A stretch of 40,111 nt of DNA from an uncultured Bacteroidota bacterium (GTDB lineage Bacteria > Bacteroidota > Bacteroidia > Bacteroidales > P3): NCBI GenBank assembly GCA_902784865.1, contig CACZWL010000006.1, positions 1 through 40,111 of the forward strand. The letters run 5' to 3'. Of the stretch, positions 24,283 to 32,689 are shown piece by piece (position 1 is the stretch's first letter; every line of letters starts with the position of its first letter). Made by a program: the position numbers and the translations under genes. The notes under the pieces were generated by a model that was given only the letters and a program-made list of their open reading frames with translations, made no database searches and had not been told where the DNA came from.

Positions 24283-24896
24283 AAAACACCGACCTTATCA
24301 AACTCCCGTTCAGCAAGAACAACCCCATCCTGGTGCAGGTGCTGGGCGTCTGCTCCTGCCTGGCAGTGACGGCCCAGCTCAAGCCCGCCGTCGTCATGGC
24401 CATATCGGTCACCGTCGTGGTGGTGCTGGCCAACCTCATCATCTCGCTACTGAGAAACACCATCCCGCCGCGCATCCGCATCATCGTGCAGCTCGTCGTC
24501 GTCTCCACCCTCGTGGTGCTCGTCGACCAGGTGCTGAAAGCCTTCATGTACGACGTCAGCAAGCAACTCTCCGTCTTCGTGGGCCTCATCATCACCAACT
24601 GCATCGTCATGGGCCGCCTCGAGGCCTTCGCCATGGTGCAGAAACCCTGGCCCTCGCTCCTCGACGGCATCGGCAACGGATTGGGCTACAGCGTCATCCT
24701 TATCGCCCTCGGCTTCGTCCGCGAGCTCTTCGGCAGCGGCACCCTCTGGGGCTACCCCGTGGTGGAGAAGCTCGGCCTCTACGAGATGGGCTACGAGAAC
24801 AACGGCCTGATGATCATGCCCCCCATGGCGCTGATACTCACCGGCCTCATCATCTGGTGGCACCGCTCACGAAACAAAGATTTGGTTGAACAATAA
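24279..24896 (+). CDS. nqrD: Na+-translocating NADH:quinone reductase subunit D
   Basis: A 205-residue integral membrane protein with about six helices, homologous to NqrE and to RnfE. Conserved blocks are NPILVQVLGVCSCLAVTAQLKPA, FVGLIITNCIVMGRLEAFAM and GLGYSVILIALGFVRELFGSGTLWG. The CLAVT and NCIVMGR segments hold the cysteines that in the NqrD/E pair coordinate an intramembrane iron centre. The ATG overlaps the nqrC TGA (ATGA). The 48 bp after its stop consist almost wholly of a nonamer array. Confidence 0.95.
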   Translation: MKNTDLIKLPFSKNNPILVQVLGVCSCLAVTAQLKPAVVMAISVTVVVVLANLIISLLRNTIPPRIRIIVQLVVVSTLVVLVDQVLKAFMYDVSKQLSVFVGLIITNCIVMGRLEAFAMVQKPWPSLLDGIGNGLGYSVILIALGFVRELFGSGTLWGYPVVEKLGLYEMGYENNGLMIMPPMALILTGLIIWWHRSRNKDLVEQ

Positions 24897-24897
24897 A

Positions 24898-24942
24898 CCT
24901 ATAAGACCTATAAGCCTTATAAGTCCTATAAGACCTACAGAA
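24898..24942 (+). repeat. Nonamer array CCTATAAGn filling the nqrD-nqrE gap, 5 units
   Basis: Units such as CCTATAAGA and CTTATAAGT with an exact 9-bp period, starting one base after the nqrD stop and ending 2 bp before the nqrE ATG. Core TATA/TTATAA is palindromic. Confidence 0.9.
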
Positions 24943-24944
24943 CA

Positions 24945-25559
24945 ATGGAATATGTAAATATCTTCATCAAGTCGATATTTGTCGACAATATGATCTTCGC
25001 CTTCTTCCTCGGCATGTGTTCCTACCTGGCCGTGTCGAAGACAGTGAAGACCTCGGCAGGCCTTGGCATCGCGGTCACTTTTGTGCTGATCATCACCGTG
25101 CCCATCAACTACCTGCTCAACAAATTCTTCCTCGCCGACGGTGCGCTGGCGTGGATTTCGCCCTCGCTGGCCGATGTGGACCTCAGCTTCTTGAGCCTCA
25201 TCATGTTCATCGCCGTCATCGCCGCCATCGTGCAGATGGTGGAGATGATTGTGGAGAAGTTCAGCCCCGCGCTCTACAACTCGCTGGGCATCTTCCTCCC
25301 CCTCATCGCGGTGAACTGCGCCGTCATGTCGGGCTCGCTCTTCATGCAGGAGCGTGGCTACCAGAACATCGGCGAGGCCACCGTCTTTGCCCTCGGCAGC
25401 GGCATCGGCTGGTTCCTGGCCATCGTGGCCATCGCCGCCATCCGCGAGAAGCTGCGCTACGGCCACATTCCCCCCGCCCTGCGCGGCGTGGGCATCACCT
25501 TCATCATCACCGGCCTCATGGGCCTGGCATTCATGTCCTTCATGGGCTTCAAACTCTAA
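24945..25559 (+). CDS. nqrE: Na+-translocating NADH:quinone reductase subunit E
   Basis: A 204-residue integral membrane protein paired with NqrD (RnfA homologue). Typical blocks: [26 protein letters not shown] near the start, [32 protein letters not shown], and [21 protein letters not shown]. The CSYLAVS and NCAVMG-type segments supply the partner cysteines of the NqrD/E iron site. No Shine-Dalgarno is seen; the region upstream is the CCTATAAG array. nqrF starts 10 bp after its stop. Confidence 0.95.
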   Translation: MEYVNIFIKSIFVDNMIFAFFLGMCSYLAVSKTVKTSAGLGIAVTFVLIITVPINYLLNKFFLADGALAWISPSLADVDLSFLSLIMFIAVIAAIVQMVEMIVEKFSPALYNSLGIFLPLIAVNCAVMSGSLFMQERGYQNIGEATVFALGSGIGWFLAIVAIAAIREKLRYGHIPPALRGVGITFIITGLMGLAFMSFMGFKL

Positions 25560-25569
25560 ACCACAAGAC

Positions 25570-26859
25570 ATGTCAACAACACTTATCACAGCCATTATCA
25601 TCATCCTGGTCGTCATCCTGCTCTTGGTGGCGGCACTGCTGGTGCTGCGCGCCAAGCTCATACCCCAGGGCAACGTCCAGATTACGGTCAACGACGACAA
25701 GCACTTCGACGTGCCCACCGGCGGCACCCTTATCTCCACCCTCGGCGAGGCGGGCATCCACCTCCCCTCGGCCTGCGGCGGCAAAGGCTCGTGCGGCCAG
25801 TGCAAATGCCGCGTCGTCCGGGGCGGCGGCGAGATACTTCCCACCGAGAAAGGCTTCTTCAGCCGCAAGCAGCAGCAGGAAGGCTGGCGCCTCGGCTGCC
25901 AGGTCAAGGTCAAGGAAGACCTCGGCCTCCGCCTCCCCGAGAGCATCCTCAGCATCAAGGAATACGAGTGCACCGTGGTCAGCAACAGCAACGTGGCCAC
26001 CTTCATCAAGGAGTTCAAGGTGCAGCTGCCCAAGGGCGAGCACATGGACTTCGTGCCCGGCAGCTACGCCCAGATCAAGATTCCTGCGTTCAAAATCAAC
26101 TACTCCGACTTCGACCGCTCGCTCATCGGCGACGAGTACCTGCCCGCCTGGGAGAAGAACAAGATGTTCGACCTGCAGTGCGTGAACACCGAACCCACCG
26201 TCCGCGCCTACTCCATGGCCAACTACCCCGCCGAGGGCGACGTCTTCATGCTCACCGTCCGCATCGCCACCCCGCCCTTCAACGCCGACCGCACAGGCTT
26301 CCTGCCCGTCAACCCGGGCATCGCCTCGAGCTACATCTTCTCGCTCAAGCCCGGCGACAAAGTCATCATGAGCGGCCCCTACGGCGAGTTTAGCGTCCGC
26401 GGCACCGAGGACGGCACCTGGCGCGACGACCCGCAGGGCAACGAGATGATATGGGTAGGCGGCGGCGCCGGCATGGCCCCACTCCGCGCACAGATCATGC
26501 ACCTCACCCGCACCCTCAAGTGCCACAACCGCCCCATGCACTACTTCTACGGCGCACGCGCGCTCAACGAGGTGTTCTACCTGCAGGACTTCCACCAGCT
26601 GGAGCGCGACCACCCCAATTTCCACTTCCACCTGGCCCTCGACCGCCCCGACCCCGCTGCCGACGCCGCCGGCGTGAAGTACACCGCGGGCTTCGTCCAC
26701 AACGTCATGTACGAAACCTACCTCAAGAATCACCCCGCGCCCGAAGACATCGAGTACTACATGTGCGGCCCCGGCCCCATGAGCAAGGCCGTCGTCGGCA
26801 TGCTCGACAGCCTCGGCGTGCAGCCCGAAAGCATCGCCTTCGACGACTTCGGCGGCTGA
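25570..26859 (+). CDS. nqrF: Na+-translocating NADH:quinone reductase subunit F
   Basis: A 429-residue subunit that oxidises NADH. It has an N-terminal membrane helix (5-27), a 2Fe-2S ferredoxin domain with Cys69, Cys75, Cys78 and Cys110, an FAD-binding motif RAYSMANYP (212-220) with GPYGEF (269-274), and an NADH domain with GGGAGMAP (297-304) and CGPGPM (399-404), ending in FDDFGG. The open frame extends upstream through nqrE, but ATG 25570 gives the family start. It is the last gene of the aspA-nqr operon; an intrinsic terminator follows at 26886. Confidence 0.96.
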   Translation: MSTTLITAIIIILVVILLLVAALLVLRAKLIPQGNVQITVNDDKHFDVPTGGTLISTLGEAGIHLPSACGGKGSCGQCKCRVVRGGGEILPTEKGFFSRKQQQEGWRLGCQVKVKEDLGLRLPESILSIKEYECTVVSNSNVATFIKEFKVQLPKGEHMDFVPGSYAQIKIPAFKINYSDFDRSLIGDEYLPAWEKNKMFDLQCVNTEPTVRAYSMANYPAEGDVFMLTVRIATPPFNADRTGFLPVNPGIASSYIFSLKPGDKVIMSGPYGEFSVRGTEDGTWRDDPQGNEMIWVGGGAGMAPLRAQIMHLTRTLKCHNRPMHYFYGARALNEVFYLQDFHQLERDHPNFHFHLALDRPDPAADAAGVKYTAGFVHNVMYETYLKNHPAPEDIEYYMCGPGPMSKAVVGMLDSLGVQPESIAFDDFGG

Positions 26860-26885
26860 CGCCAACGCCAACAACGACCAGCATC

Positions 26886-26915
26886 GGGAAGCGCAACACG
26901 CGCTTCCTTTTTTTT
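26886..26915 (+). terminator. Intrinsic terminator of the aspA-nqr operon
   Basis: GGAAGCGC (26887-26894) and GCGCTTCC (26900-26907) form an 8-bp stem with a 5-nt loop, followed by at least eight Ts. Confidence 0.9.
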
Positions 26916-26922
26916 ACTTTTT

Positions 26923-26955
26923 TTTGCCGGTTACGAAAAAGTTCGTATCTTTGCA
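26923..26955 (+). promoter_or_regulatory. Promoter of the 27276 lipoprotein leader transcript
   Basis: TTTG at 26923-26926, a 19-bp spacer, and TATCTTTGCA at 26946-26955, a full consensus match. It lies directly after the nqr terminator. The expected start site is about 315 nt upstream of the lipoprotein gene. Confidence 0.8.
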
Positions 26956-27275
26956 CTCGCAAAACCGACAGTACGGTTTGCCGAGAAAGTTGCATTTTTC
27001 GCCTTATTCCGATTCGTGAAACTAGACACTTCGCAAAAGAAAGTACGGAATAGAGGAAAGATGATATGCTCCTTTGGATTGTAACAAAACATTACAATAT
27101 CCTTGTGGGGCGACTCATTGAACCTTTATTTTGCTTTCAGGGAGTCTAGCCCTCACGAAAAAATAGGGTCTCAAATGGATGGCTCCACTTTCTTCGTTGT
27201 ATGTTGATTGACAAGCCCGCAGAGCCGGCAGGCTGACCTAACAGTTGCGCACGACACGTACCAGTGGCACCCCTT
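26956..27275 (+). other. Long, probably structured 5' leader or independent small RNA; no gene seen
   Basis: No credible ORF occupies this 320-nt stretch. It begins with an imperfect 12-bp hairpin (26956-26985, CTCGCAAAACCG against CGGTTTGCCGAG). TATTCCG near 27005 can pair with CGGAATA near 27046. TTGTAA and TTACAA flank CAAAACA near 27080-27100, enclosed by GGAT and ATCC. The strong promoter upstream and the absence of a terminator suggest a leader of the lipoprotein mRNA. I recognise no known riboswitch. Confidence 0.45.
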
Positions 27276-28343
27276 ATGACCAAAACACACAAACTCCTCA
27301 CCCTGGCACTCTCCGCCACCCTCGCCTTCGCCGCCTGCGGCAAGGACGACGAGACTACCACCCCCACCACACCCACCGACGGGGAAAAACGGATAGAGTG
27401 GAGGGAAACCTATCGCTATGTGCACGATTCCAGCGAAGAGTACACCCAAGGGCGCTTTTCCCGTATCAAATGCACCTGGGAGGGCGACAAACTCAAGCGG
27501 TATGAAGCATTTGACGACGACAACAGCAGCCGGGGATACTGTGAAATATCCTACGAGAACGGCTTAGCAAAAGAGTTACGCATGTACGAAGAGAATGGCG
27601 AAATAAGACGTACCGCCACCTTCTTCTACACTGGCGACAAAGTAACGCGCGTCCGCACCACGTCCTATGATGATGAAGGAACCTGGGAGGGGGAATATAC
27701 ATACGAATACAACTCCGCCGGCGAGGTTGTCAAAGTAAACCGCCCGTCAGGCTCCACCATCACTTATACCTGGGAGAACGGCAACATTGTCGAAGCGCGC
27801 TTTTCCAGCGGAGGAATGGAAACCTATACCTACGACAACAAGGTAAACCCCGACCAGGCTTTGAGCGTCATTGCTTATGTGGAACCCGCTGCTCAAGGTT
27901 TTTCCCGGAACAACATCGTAAGCAGCACTTATACTGAAGAGGGCTACGAAGACCGAGATGACTACACCTACACCTACAACGGAGACTACCCCACCTCGCA
28001 AAAACACAGTTATTCTAGCAGTTATTCTAGCAGTTACAGCGAATCCTACTCCGCCACATTCTTCCGCTACACCGACGGCAGCGGCATGGCAGCCCCAGAG
28101 ATGTTCCGCATAAAAATCGAGGACGGATACGACTATAATAGCAGACCCTACTACGTAATCGGTGGCGGCACCTATGCCAAAGGCGACAAGGTCGTCATCC
28201 GCACAGATTCTAAATACTACCACAACCACAACGACACCTTCTACACCTTCTCCCGCTGGGACGACGGCAACACCGACAATCCCCGCACCTTCACCGCCAC
28301 CGCCGACGTCACCCTCCGACCCATCTACACAGCCGCCGAGTAA
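27276..28343 (+). CDS. Lipoprotein with YD-like repeats and a C-terminal InlB-type repeat
   Basis: A 355-residue lipoprotein: MTKTHKLLTLALSATLAFAAC, with Cys21 as the lipidated residue, followed by acidic GKDDE as often seen in surface-exposed Bacteroidota lipoproteins. The middle has short repeats of the type YENGLAKELRMYEENGE, TYEYNSAGEVVKV and YTWENGNIVEARF, resembling YD/RHS-like strands. A Tyr/Ser tract (SYSS repeated, 245-256) follows. The C-terminus FYTFSRWDDGNTDNPRTFTATADVTLRPIY matches the Listeria-Bacteroides (InlB B-type) repeat. The ATG at 27276 was preferred over a GTG at 27264 because it starts the signal sequence. The function is unknown; a surface or adhesive role is only an inference. 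Confidence 0.7.
   Translation: MTKTHKLLTLALSATLAFAACGKDDETTTPTTPTDGEKRIEWRETYRYVHDSSEEYTQGRFSRIKCTWEGDKLKRYEAFDDDNSSRGYCEISYENGLAKELRMYEENGEIRRTATFFYTGDKVTRVRTTSYDDEGTWEGEYTYEYNSAGEVVKVNRPSGSTITYTWENGNIVEARFSSGGMETYTYDNKVNPDQALSVIAYVEPAAQGFSRNNIVSSTYTEEGYEDRDDYTYTYNGDYPTSQKHSYSSSYSSSYSESYSATFFRYTDGSGMAAPEMFRIKIEDGYDYNSRPYYVIGGGTYAKGDKVVIRTDSKYYHNHNDTFYTFSRWDDGNTDNPRTFTATADVTLRPIYTAAE
28008..28040 (+). repeat. 12-bp in-frame repeat in the lipoprotein gene
   Basis: AGTTATTCTAGC occurs twice in tandem (28008-28019, 28020-28031) with a degenerate third unit, encoding SYSS repeats. The period differs from the 7-9-bp arrays. Confidence 0.7.
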
Positions 28344-28373
28344 CAAAAGCCGCCCCGACGGCTACCGCCACCC

Positions 28374-28407
28374 AGGCCCGCGACACTGTCGCGGGCCTTT
28401 CTTTTTT
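28374..28407 (+). terminator. Intrinsic terminator of the lipoprotein gene
   Basis: AGGCCCGCGAC and GTCGCGGGCCT form a perfect 11-bp stem with a 3-nt loop, followed by TTCTTTTTT. Confidence 0.92.
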
Positions 28408-28462
28408 CACCCCCAAAACATCCTTGACAATGCTCCGACATCACCCCGATACCGCTCCGGCT

Positions 28463-28540
28463 CCTGCCATAGACCTACCAAGTAAAAACCTGAGCAAAAC
28501 CTATAACCTACTATACACTGAAAATCAGCCTATTGCAAAC
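28463..28540 (+). repeat. Dispersed ~75-bp element, copy 2
   Basis: Near-identical to copies 1 and 3: CTACCAAGTAAAAACCT, GCAAAACCTATAACC, ACACTGAAAATCAGCC, TATTGCAAAC. It lies between the convergent lipoprotein gene and frdB. Confidence 0.88.
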
Positions 28541-28600
28541 CTGCGATTTGGGCCAGATTTTGGCTTTTTTTTCATTTTTTGAAGCGGCAAGAGGGGGTGC

Positions 28601-28639
28601 AAAAAAGCGCCGGTCACCCGAGGGTCGGGTGGCCGGCGC
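28601..28639 (-). terminator. Intrinsic terminator of the frd operon
   Basis: Arms 28607-28619 and 28627-28639 pair at 12 of 13 positions around a 7-nt loop; on the minus strand six Ts follow. It lies 25 bp after the frdB stop. Confidence 0.88.
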
Positions 28640-28664
28640 AAGGTGTCCGCAGCCGGGGCCGCGG

Positions 28665-29423
28665 CTAGTTGTTACGGTCACGACCGAACAACTGACCGAG
28701 CCACTGGCGGTTCAGCCGCGCGATGTTCTGGCGCTTGATCTGCTTGGGGCACTCGGCCTCGCAGGCGTAGGTGTTGGTGCACGAGCCGAAGCCAAGTTCG
28801 TCCATCTTGCAGACCATCTTGTAGACGCGGTCCTGCGCCTCCGGCTTGCCTTGGGGCAGGAGGGCCAGGTGGCTCACCTTGGCGCCGACGAAGAGCATGG
28901 CGCTGGCGTTCTTGCAGGCGGCCACGCAGGCACCGCAGCCGATGCAGGCGGCGGCATCCATGGCCTGGTCGGCCTTGTGCTTGGGGACGAGGATATTGTT
29001 GGCGTCGGGCACGCCGCCGGTGGTGGCGCTGATATAGCCGCCGGCCTGGATAATCTTGTCGAAGGCGGTGCGGTCCACCACCAGGTCACGGATGATTGGG
29101 AAGGCCTTGGCGCGCCAGGGCTCGATCCATATCTCGTCGCCGTCGTGGAAGTGGCGCATGTGGAGCTGGCAGGTGGTGATGCCGTCGTCGTTGCCGTGGG
29201 GACGGCCGTTGATGTAGAGGCCGCACATGCCGCAGATGCCCTCGCGGCAGTCGTTGTCGAAGCACACCGGGTGCGCTATCTTGTCGCCCACCAGCTTCTC
29301 GTTCAGCTGGTCGAGCATCTCAAGGAACGAGCACTCGTCCGAGATGTTGTCTATCTCGTAGGTCTCGAATTTGCCTTTGGCGCGGGCGTTCTCCTGGCGC
29401 CAGATATGTAATGTAAACTTCAT
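28665..29423 (-). CDS. frdB: Fumarate reductase / succinate dehydrogenase iron-sulfur subunit
   Basis: A 252-residue electron-transfer subunit. 2Fe-2S ligands are Cys59, Cys64, Cys67 (CREGICGMC) and Cys85. The C-terminal ferredoxin domain has [11 protein letters not shown] (Cys160, 163, 166, 170) and Cys215, Cys221, Cys225 ([11 protein letters not shown]), supplying the 4Fe-4S and 3Fe-4S centres. It passes electrons from the FrdC quinol site to FrdA on the cytoplasmic side. It is the last gene of frdCAB. The 91-bp gap to frdA is filled by two opposed octamer arrays. Confidence 0.95.
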   Translation of the reverse strand: MKFTLHIWRQENARAKGKFETYEIDNISDECSFLEMLDQLNEKLVGDKIAHPVCFDNDCREGICGMCGLYINGRPHGNDDGITTCQLHMRHFHDGDEIWIEPWRAKAFPIIRDLVVDRTAFDKIIQAGGYISATTGGVPDANNILVPKHKADQAMDAAACIGCGACVAACKNASAMLFVGAKVSHLALLPQGKPEAQDRVYKMVCKMDELGFGSCTNTYACEAECPKQIKRQNIARLNRQWLGQLFGRDRNN

Positions 29424-29431
29424 CTCTTTAA

Positions 29432-29514
29432 TGTGTTATCGTGTTATTGCGTTAGTGTGTTAGTGTTTGTCGCGTCAGCTACTCACGCATTTACACATTA
29501 ACGCGTTCACACCA
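29432..29514. repeat. Two opposed octamer arrays between frdA and frdB
   Basis: 29432-29463: four 8-bp units of the form (T/C)G(T/C)GTTA(T/G). 29483-29514: four units such as TTACACAT and TAACGCGT. The second array is roughly the reverse complement of the first, so the frdA-frdB intercistronic RNA can fold on itself. Confidence 0.8.
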
Positions 29515-31494
29515 TTATTTATAGTTTCGTTTCACAATCTGTATGTGCTCGTAGTTGAGCTCCTCTTTGTGCATCACTTCGGGGCGGTCGTGGCCTTGGT
29601 ACTCCCAAGCGGCAACGAACATGAAGCGCTCGTCGTCGCGCTGGGTCTCGCCGTCCTCGGTCTGGTGCTCGATGCGGAAGTGGCCGCCGCAGCTCTCTTC
29701 GCGCTGCGTGGCGTCGGCCACGATGAGGCGTGCCAGCTCGAAGTAATCCTCCAGGCGGTAGGCCTTCTCCAGCTCGGGGTTCATCTCGGCGGCGCGGCCG
29801 GGGATGAAGACGTGCTGGTAGAAGTCGGCCTCGAGTTCCTCGATTTTCTGCTTGGCGGTGGCCAGGCTCTCCTTCGAGCGGGCCATGCCGCAGTACTCCC
29901 ACATCACGCGGCCCAAGGCCTTGTGGTAGTGGTCGACCGTGTGATGCTCGGAATTTCCTGATTCTCCGGTCTTTCCAGCGATAGCCATGAGGCCGTCGAG
30001 GCGGGCGCGGACGTTCTGCTCGGCCTCGTCGAACTCGGGGCCTTCGGCCTTGATCTTGCCCACGTATATCTGGTCGGCCAGATAGTTTTGAAGGGTGTAG
30101 GGCAGCACGAAGTATCCGTCGGCCAAGCCCTGCATGAGGGCGCTGGCGCCGAGGCGGTTGGCACCGTGGTCGCTGAAATTGGCCTCGCCGGCGGCGAAGA
30201 GGCCGGGCACCGTGGTCTGCAGCTCGTAGTCCACCCAGAGGCCACCCATCGTGTAGTGGATGGCGGGGTAGATCATCATCGGCACCTGGTAGGGATCCTG
30301 ATCGGTGATTTTCTGGTACATCTGGAAGAGGTTGCCATACTTCTGCTCCACCACATCGCGACCGAGGCGGCGGATGGCGTCGGCAAAGTCAAGGTAGACG
30401 GCCAGGCCTGTAGAGCCCACGCCGAAGCCTGCGTCGCAGCGCTCTTTGGCGGCGCGGCTGGCCACGTCGCGAGGCACAAGGTTGCCGAAGGCGGGGTAGC
30501 GGCGCTCGAGGTAGTAGTCGCGGTCTTCCTCGGCGATGTCGAGAGGGCCTTTCTCGCCGCGGCGTATGGCCTCGGAGTCCTCTTTCTTCTTGGGCACCCA
30601 GATGCGGCCGTCGTTGCGGAGGCTCTCGCTCATGAGGGTGAGCTTCGACTGGTAGTCGCCGTGGACGGGGATGCAGGTGGGGTGTATCTGCACGTAGCAG
30701 GGGTTGGCGAAGGCGGCGCCGCGGCGATGGCATACCCAGGCGGCGGAGCCGTTGCTGTTCATGGCGTTGGTGGAGAGGTAGTAGATGTTGCCGTAGCCGC
30801 CGGTGCAGAGGACGACGGCGTGGGCGGCATAGCGCTCCAGCTCGCCTGTGACGAGGTTGCGGGCGATGATGCCGCGTGCGCGGGGCTTGCCGTCTTTGTC
30901 GGGGACAACGACGAGGTCCATCATCTCATGGCGTTCGTGCAGGACGACGGTGCCGCGTGCTATCTCGCGGCTCAAGGCGCCGTAGGCACCGAGGAGCAGC
31001 TGCTGGCCGGTCTGGCCGCGGGCGTAGAAGGTGCGGCTGACCTGTGCGCCGCCGAAGGAGCGGTTGTCGAGCAGGCCGCTGTAGTCGCGTGCGAAGGGCA
31101 CACCCTGTGCCACGCACTGGTCTATGATGTCGCCGCTGACCTCGGCCAGGCGGTAGACGTTGGCTTCGCGGGCGCGGTAGTCGCCACCCTTGATGGTATC
31201 TTTGAAGAGGCGCTCCACGCTGTCGCCGTCGTTCTGATAGTTCTTGGCGGCGTTGATGCCGCCCTGGGCGGCGATGGAGTGGGCGCGACGGGGCGAGTCG
31301 CTGATGCAGAAGATGTCGACATGGAAGCCCAGGGCGCCGAGCGAGGCGGCGGCCGAAGCGCCGGCCAGGCCGGTGCCGACGACGATGATGTCGAGCTTGC
31401 GCTTGTTGGCGGGGTTGACCAGCTTCTGGCTGGCCTTGTAGTTGGTCCACTTCTGGCTGAGCGGGCCTTCGGGTATCTTGGAATCGAGATTCAT
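29515..31494 (-). CDS. frdA: Fumarate reductase / succinate dehydrogenase flavoprotein subunit
   Basis: A 659-residue catalytic subunit that reduces fumarate to succinate (or the reverse). The dinucleotide fold [12 protein letters not shown] is at 38-49, and [17 protein letters not shown] (67-83) contains His72, the expected covalent FAD site. [16 protein letters not shown] and [17 protein letters not shown] are further family blocks; length fits the ~650-residue Bacteroidota/epsilon-type FrdA. Residues 507-515 (GKT-GES-GNS) are encoded by three in-frame 9-bp repeats within a helical-domain loop. Its ATG is directly preceded by an octamer array that forms nearly the whole frdC-frdA gap. Direction in vivo is inferred as fumarate reduction from the aspA-nqr neighbours. 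Confidence 0.96.
   Translation of the reverse strand: MNLDSKIPEGPLSQKWTNYKASQKLVNPANKRKLDIIVVGTGLAGASAAASLGALGFHVDIFCISDSPRRAHSIAAQGGINAAKNYQNDGDSVERLFKDTIKGGDYRAREANVYRLAEVSGDIIDQCVAQGVPFARDYSGLLDNRSFGGAQVSRTFYARGQTGQQLLLGAYGALSREIARGTVVLHERHEMMDLVVVPDKDGKPRARGIIARNLVTGELERYAAHAVVLCTGGYGNIYYLSTNAMNSNGSAAWVCHRRGAAFANPCYVQIHPTCIPVHGDYQSKLTLMSESLRNDGRIWVPKKKEDSEAIRRGEKGPLDIAEEDRDYYLERRYPAFGNLVPRDVASRAAKERCDAGFGVGSTGLAVYLDFADAIRRLGRDVVEQKYGNLFQMYQKITDQDPYQVPMMIYPAIHYTMGGLWVDYELQTTVPGLFAAGEANFSDHGANRLGASALMQGLADGYFVLPYTLQNYLADQIYVGKIKAEGPEFDEAEQNVRARLDGLMAIAGKTGESGNSEHHTVDHYHKALGRVMWEYCGMARSKESLATAKQKIEELEADFYQHVFIPGRAAEMNPELEKAYRLEDYFELARLIVADATQREESCGGHFRIEHQTEDGETQRDDERFMFVAAWEYQGHDRPEVMHKEELNYEHIQIVKRNYK
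29950..29976 (-). repeat. In-frame nonamer array in frdA, 3 units
   Basis: On the coding strand: GGAAAGACC, GGAGAATCA, then GGAAATTCC, in codon phase, encoding GKT, GES, GNS. The last two units match those in valS almost exactly. Confidence 0.82.
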
Positions 31495-31526
31495 TGCGTT
31501 AATGCGTTAATGTGTTAATGCGTAAG
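31495..31526. repeat. Octamer array TGCGTTAA between frdC and frdA, 4 units
   Basis: TGCGTTAA twice, then TGTGTTAA and TGCGTAAG, exact 8-bp period, directly abutting the frdA ATG. The same octamer family fills the frdA-frdB gap. Confidence 0.88.
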
Positions 31527-31529
31527 TAT

Positions 31530-32483
31530 TTACAGGCCGAGGTAGACGAGTATCGGCACAATGGCGAAGCCGAGGACTATGACGGCGGTGTAGATTTTGC
31601 CGAGGACCTCGATGGCGCAGTTATACTTGTAGTTGTTCAGGCCGAGGGTCTGGAAGACCGAGGGGAAGGCATGCGTGAGGTGCATGAAGAGGACCACGAA
31701 GGCGGCGAGGTAGAGCAGCACCATGATGCCGTTGTGGAAAAACTCGCGGCTCATGTAGTAGAAGTCGGGCTCGACACCGCAGTCGGGTACGGTCTTCTTG
31801 AGCATGTTGCGCTGGTCGTAGTCGATGTGGCGCACCCACTTGCGGTCGGCGCTGAGGTTCTCCGGGCGGAGCAATTCGGCCACGGGCAGGGCGTCGCGGA
31901 GGCTCTGTATGTTGGCCTGCATCTCCTGCTGCTGCTCGGGGGTCATCTGCGAGGCGTACATGGACACCTGCGCCTCGAGCTCGGCCACCCAGTCGGCCGG
32001 CGTCATCTGCTGTTGCATGGCATACTGCTGCACGGTCATGACCTCTTCGGTCTGAAGCTTCTCGACCTCGACCATGTACTCGCCCTTCACCCAGCCTATC
32101 TTGACGAAGTAGAACTGGCAGAAATGCATCACCAGGAAAGCGAAGATCAAGGCGCCCGTCAAGGCCATGAGCTTGGAGTTGGCGTGGGTCTTCGAGCGCT
32201 GGCGCTGGTGGTAGCGCGTGGGGCGCGCCAGGCGGTTGGTCAGCGCCAGCCAGATCGTCAGCACTATGTGCAGCACGACGACGCCGAGGAGGACGACTTC
32301 GAATATCTTCACCACCCAGTTGGTGCCCATGAAATGGCAAAAGGCGGAGTACCACGCGCCGTCGTCGTGGCGCAGGATGAAGAGGTTGGCTGTCATGTGG
32401 AACAGCAGGAAGAGGAGCAGGAACGCACCCACAAGGGCTACAAGCACCTTCTTCGTGATGGAGTGGATTTGGGGTAATTGCAT
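31530..32483 (-). CDS. frdC: Fumarate reductase cytochrome b subunit with an enlarged central loop
   Basis: A 317-residue membrane anchor. Five hydrophobic segments are visible (about 12-36, 58-82, 106-128, 251-272, 293-316). His29, His72, His120 and His268 lie in or near helices and are candidates for heme b ligands. Between helices 3 and 4 there is a soluble stretch of about 115 residues (134-248), rich in Gln, Met and Glu (VEKLQTEEVMTVQQYAMQQQ, MTPEQQQEMQANIQSL), which makes the protein clearly longer than the roughly 230 residues I recall for Bacteroides FrdC. It is first in the frdCAB operon; a good promoter lies 44 bp upstream. It could also operate as succinate dehydrogenase subunit C. 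Confidence 0.9.
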   Translation of the reverse strand: MQLPQIHSITKKVLVALVGAFLLLFLLFHMTANLFILRHDDGAWYSAFCHFMGTNWVVKIFEVVLLGVVVLHIVLTIWLALTNRLARPTRYHQRQRSKTHANSKLMALTGALIFAFLVMHFCQFYFVKIGWVKGEYMVEVEKLQTEEVMTVQQYAMQQQMTPADWVAELEAQVSMYASQMTPEQQQEMQANIQSLRDALPVAELLRPENLSADRKWVRHIDYDQRNMLKKTVPDCGVEPDFYYMSREFFHNGIMVLLYLAAFVVLFMHLTHAFPSVFQTLGLNNYKYNCAIEVLGKIYTAVIVLGFAIVPILVYLGL

Positions 32484-32526
32484 ATATTTTAATGTTATAC
32501 GATACTATTTACACTTGAGTCGAGGG

Positions 32527-32559
32527 TGCAAAGATACGAAATAAAAACAACATGGCAAG
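32527..32559 (-). promoter_or_regulatory. Promoter of the frdCAB operon
   Basis: On the minus strand: CTTG (32556-32559), a 19-bp spacer, TATCTTTGCA (32527-32536). The leader is about 38 nt. Confidence 0.75.
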
Positions 32560-32592
32560 CGTTTCCGTTGCATTTTTATCGGAAAATCCGTA

Positions 32593-32622
32593 ACACTAAT
32601 GATAACCAGCATGTTGCACACA
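32593..32622 (+). repeat. Possible half copy of the dispersed element
   Basis: ACACTAATGATAACCAGC then ATGTTGCACA resembles the right half of the element (ACACTGAAAATCAGCC then TATTGCAAAC). It faces the opposite way to copy 3, about 70 bp away. Confidence 0.4.
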
Positions 32623-32689
32623 CCCTAAACCAAGCGCACAAAAACGCGAGATTTTCCGTCCGAAAACCGAAAAAAGGGTCAAAATCACA

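Noticed and set aside
24898-24942. CRISPR-like repeat array
   Set aside because: Units are 9 bp with no spacers and no cas genes nearby; the same holds for the other short arrays.
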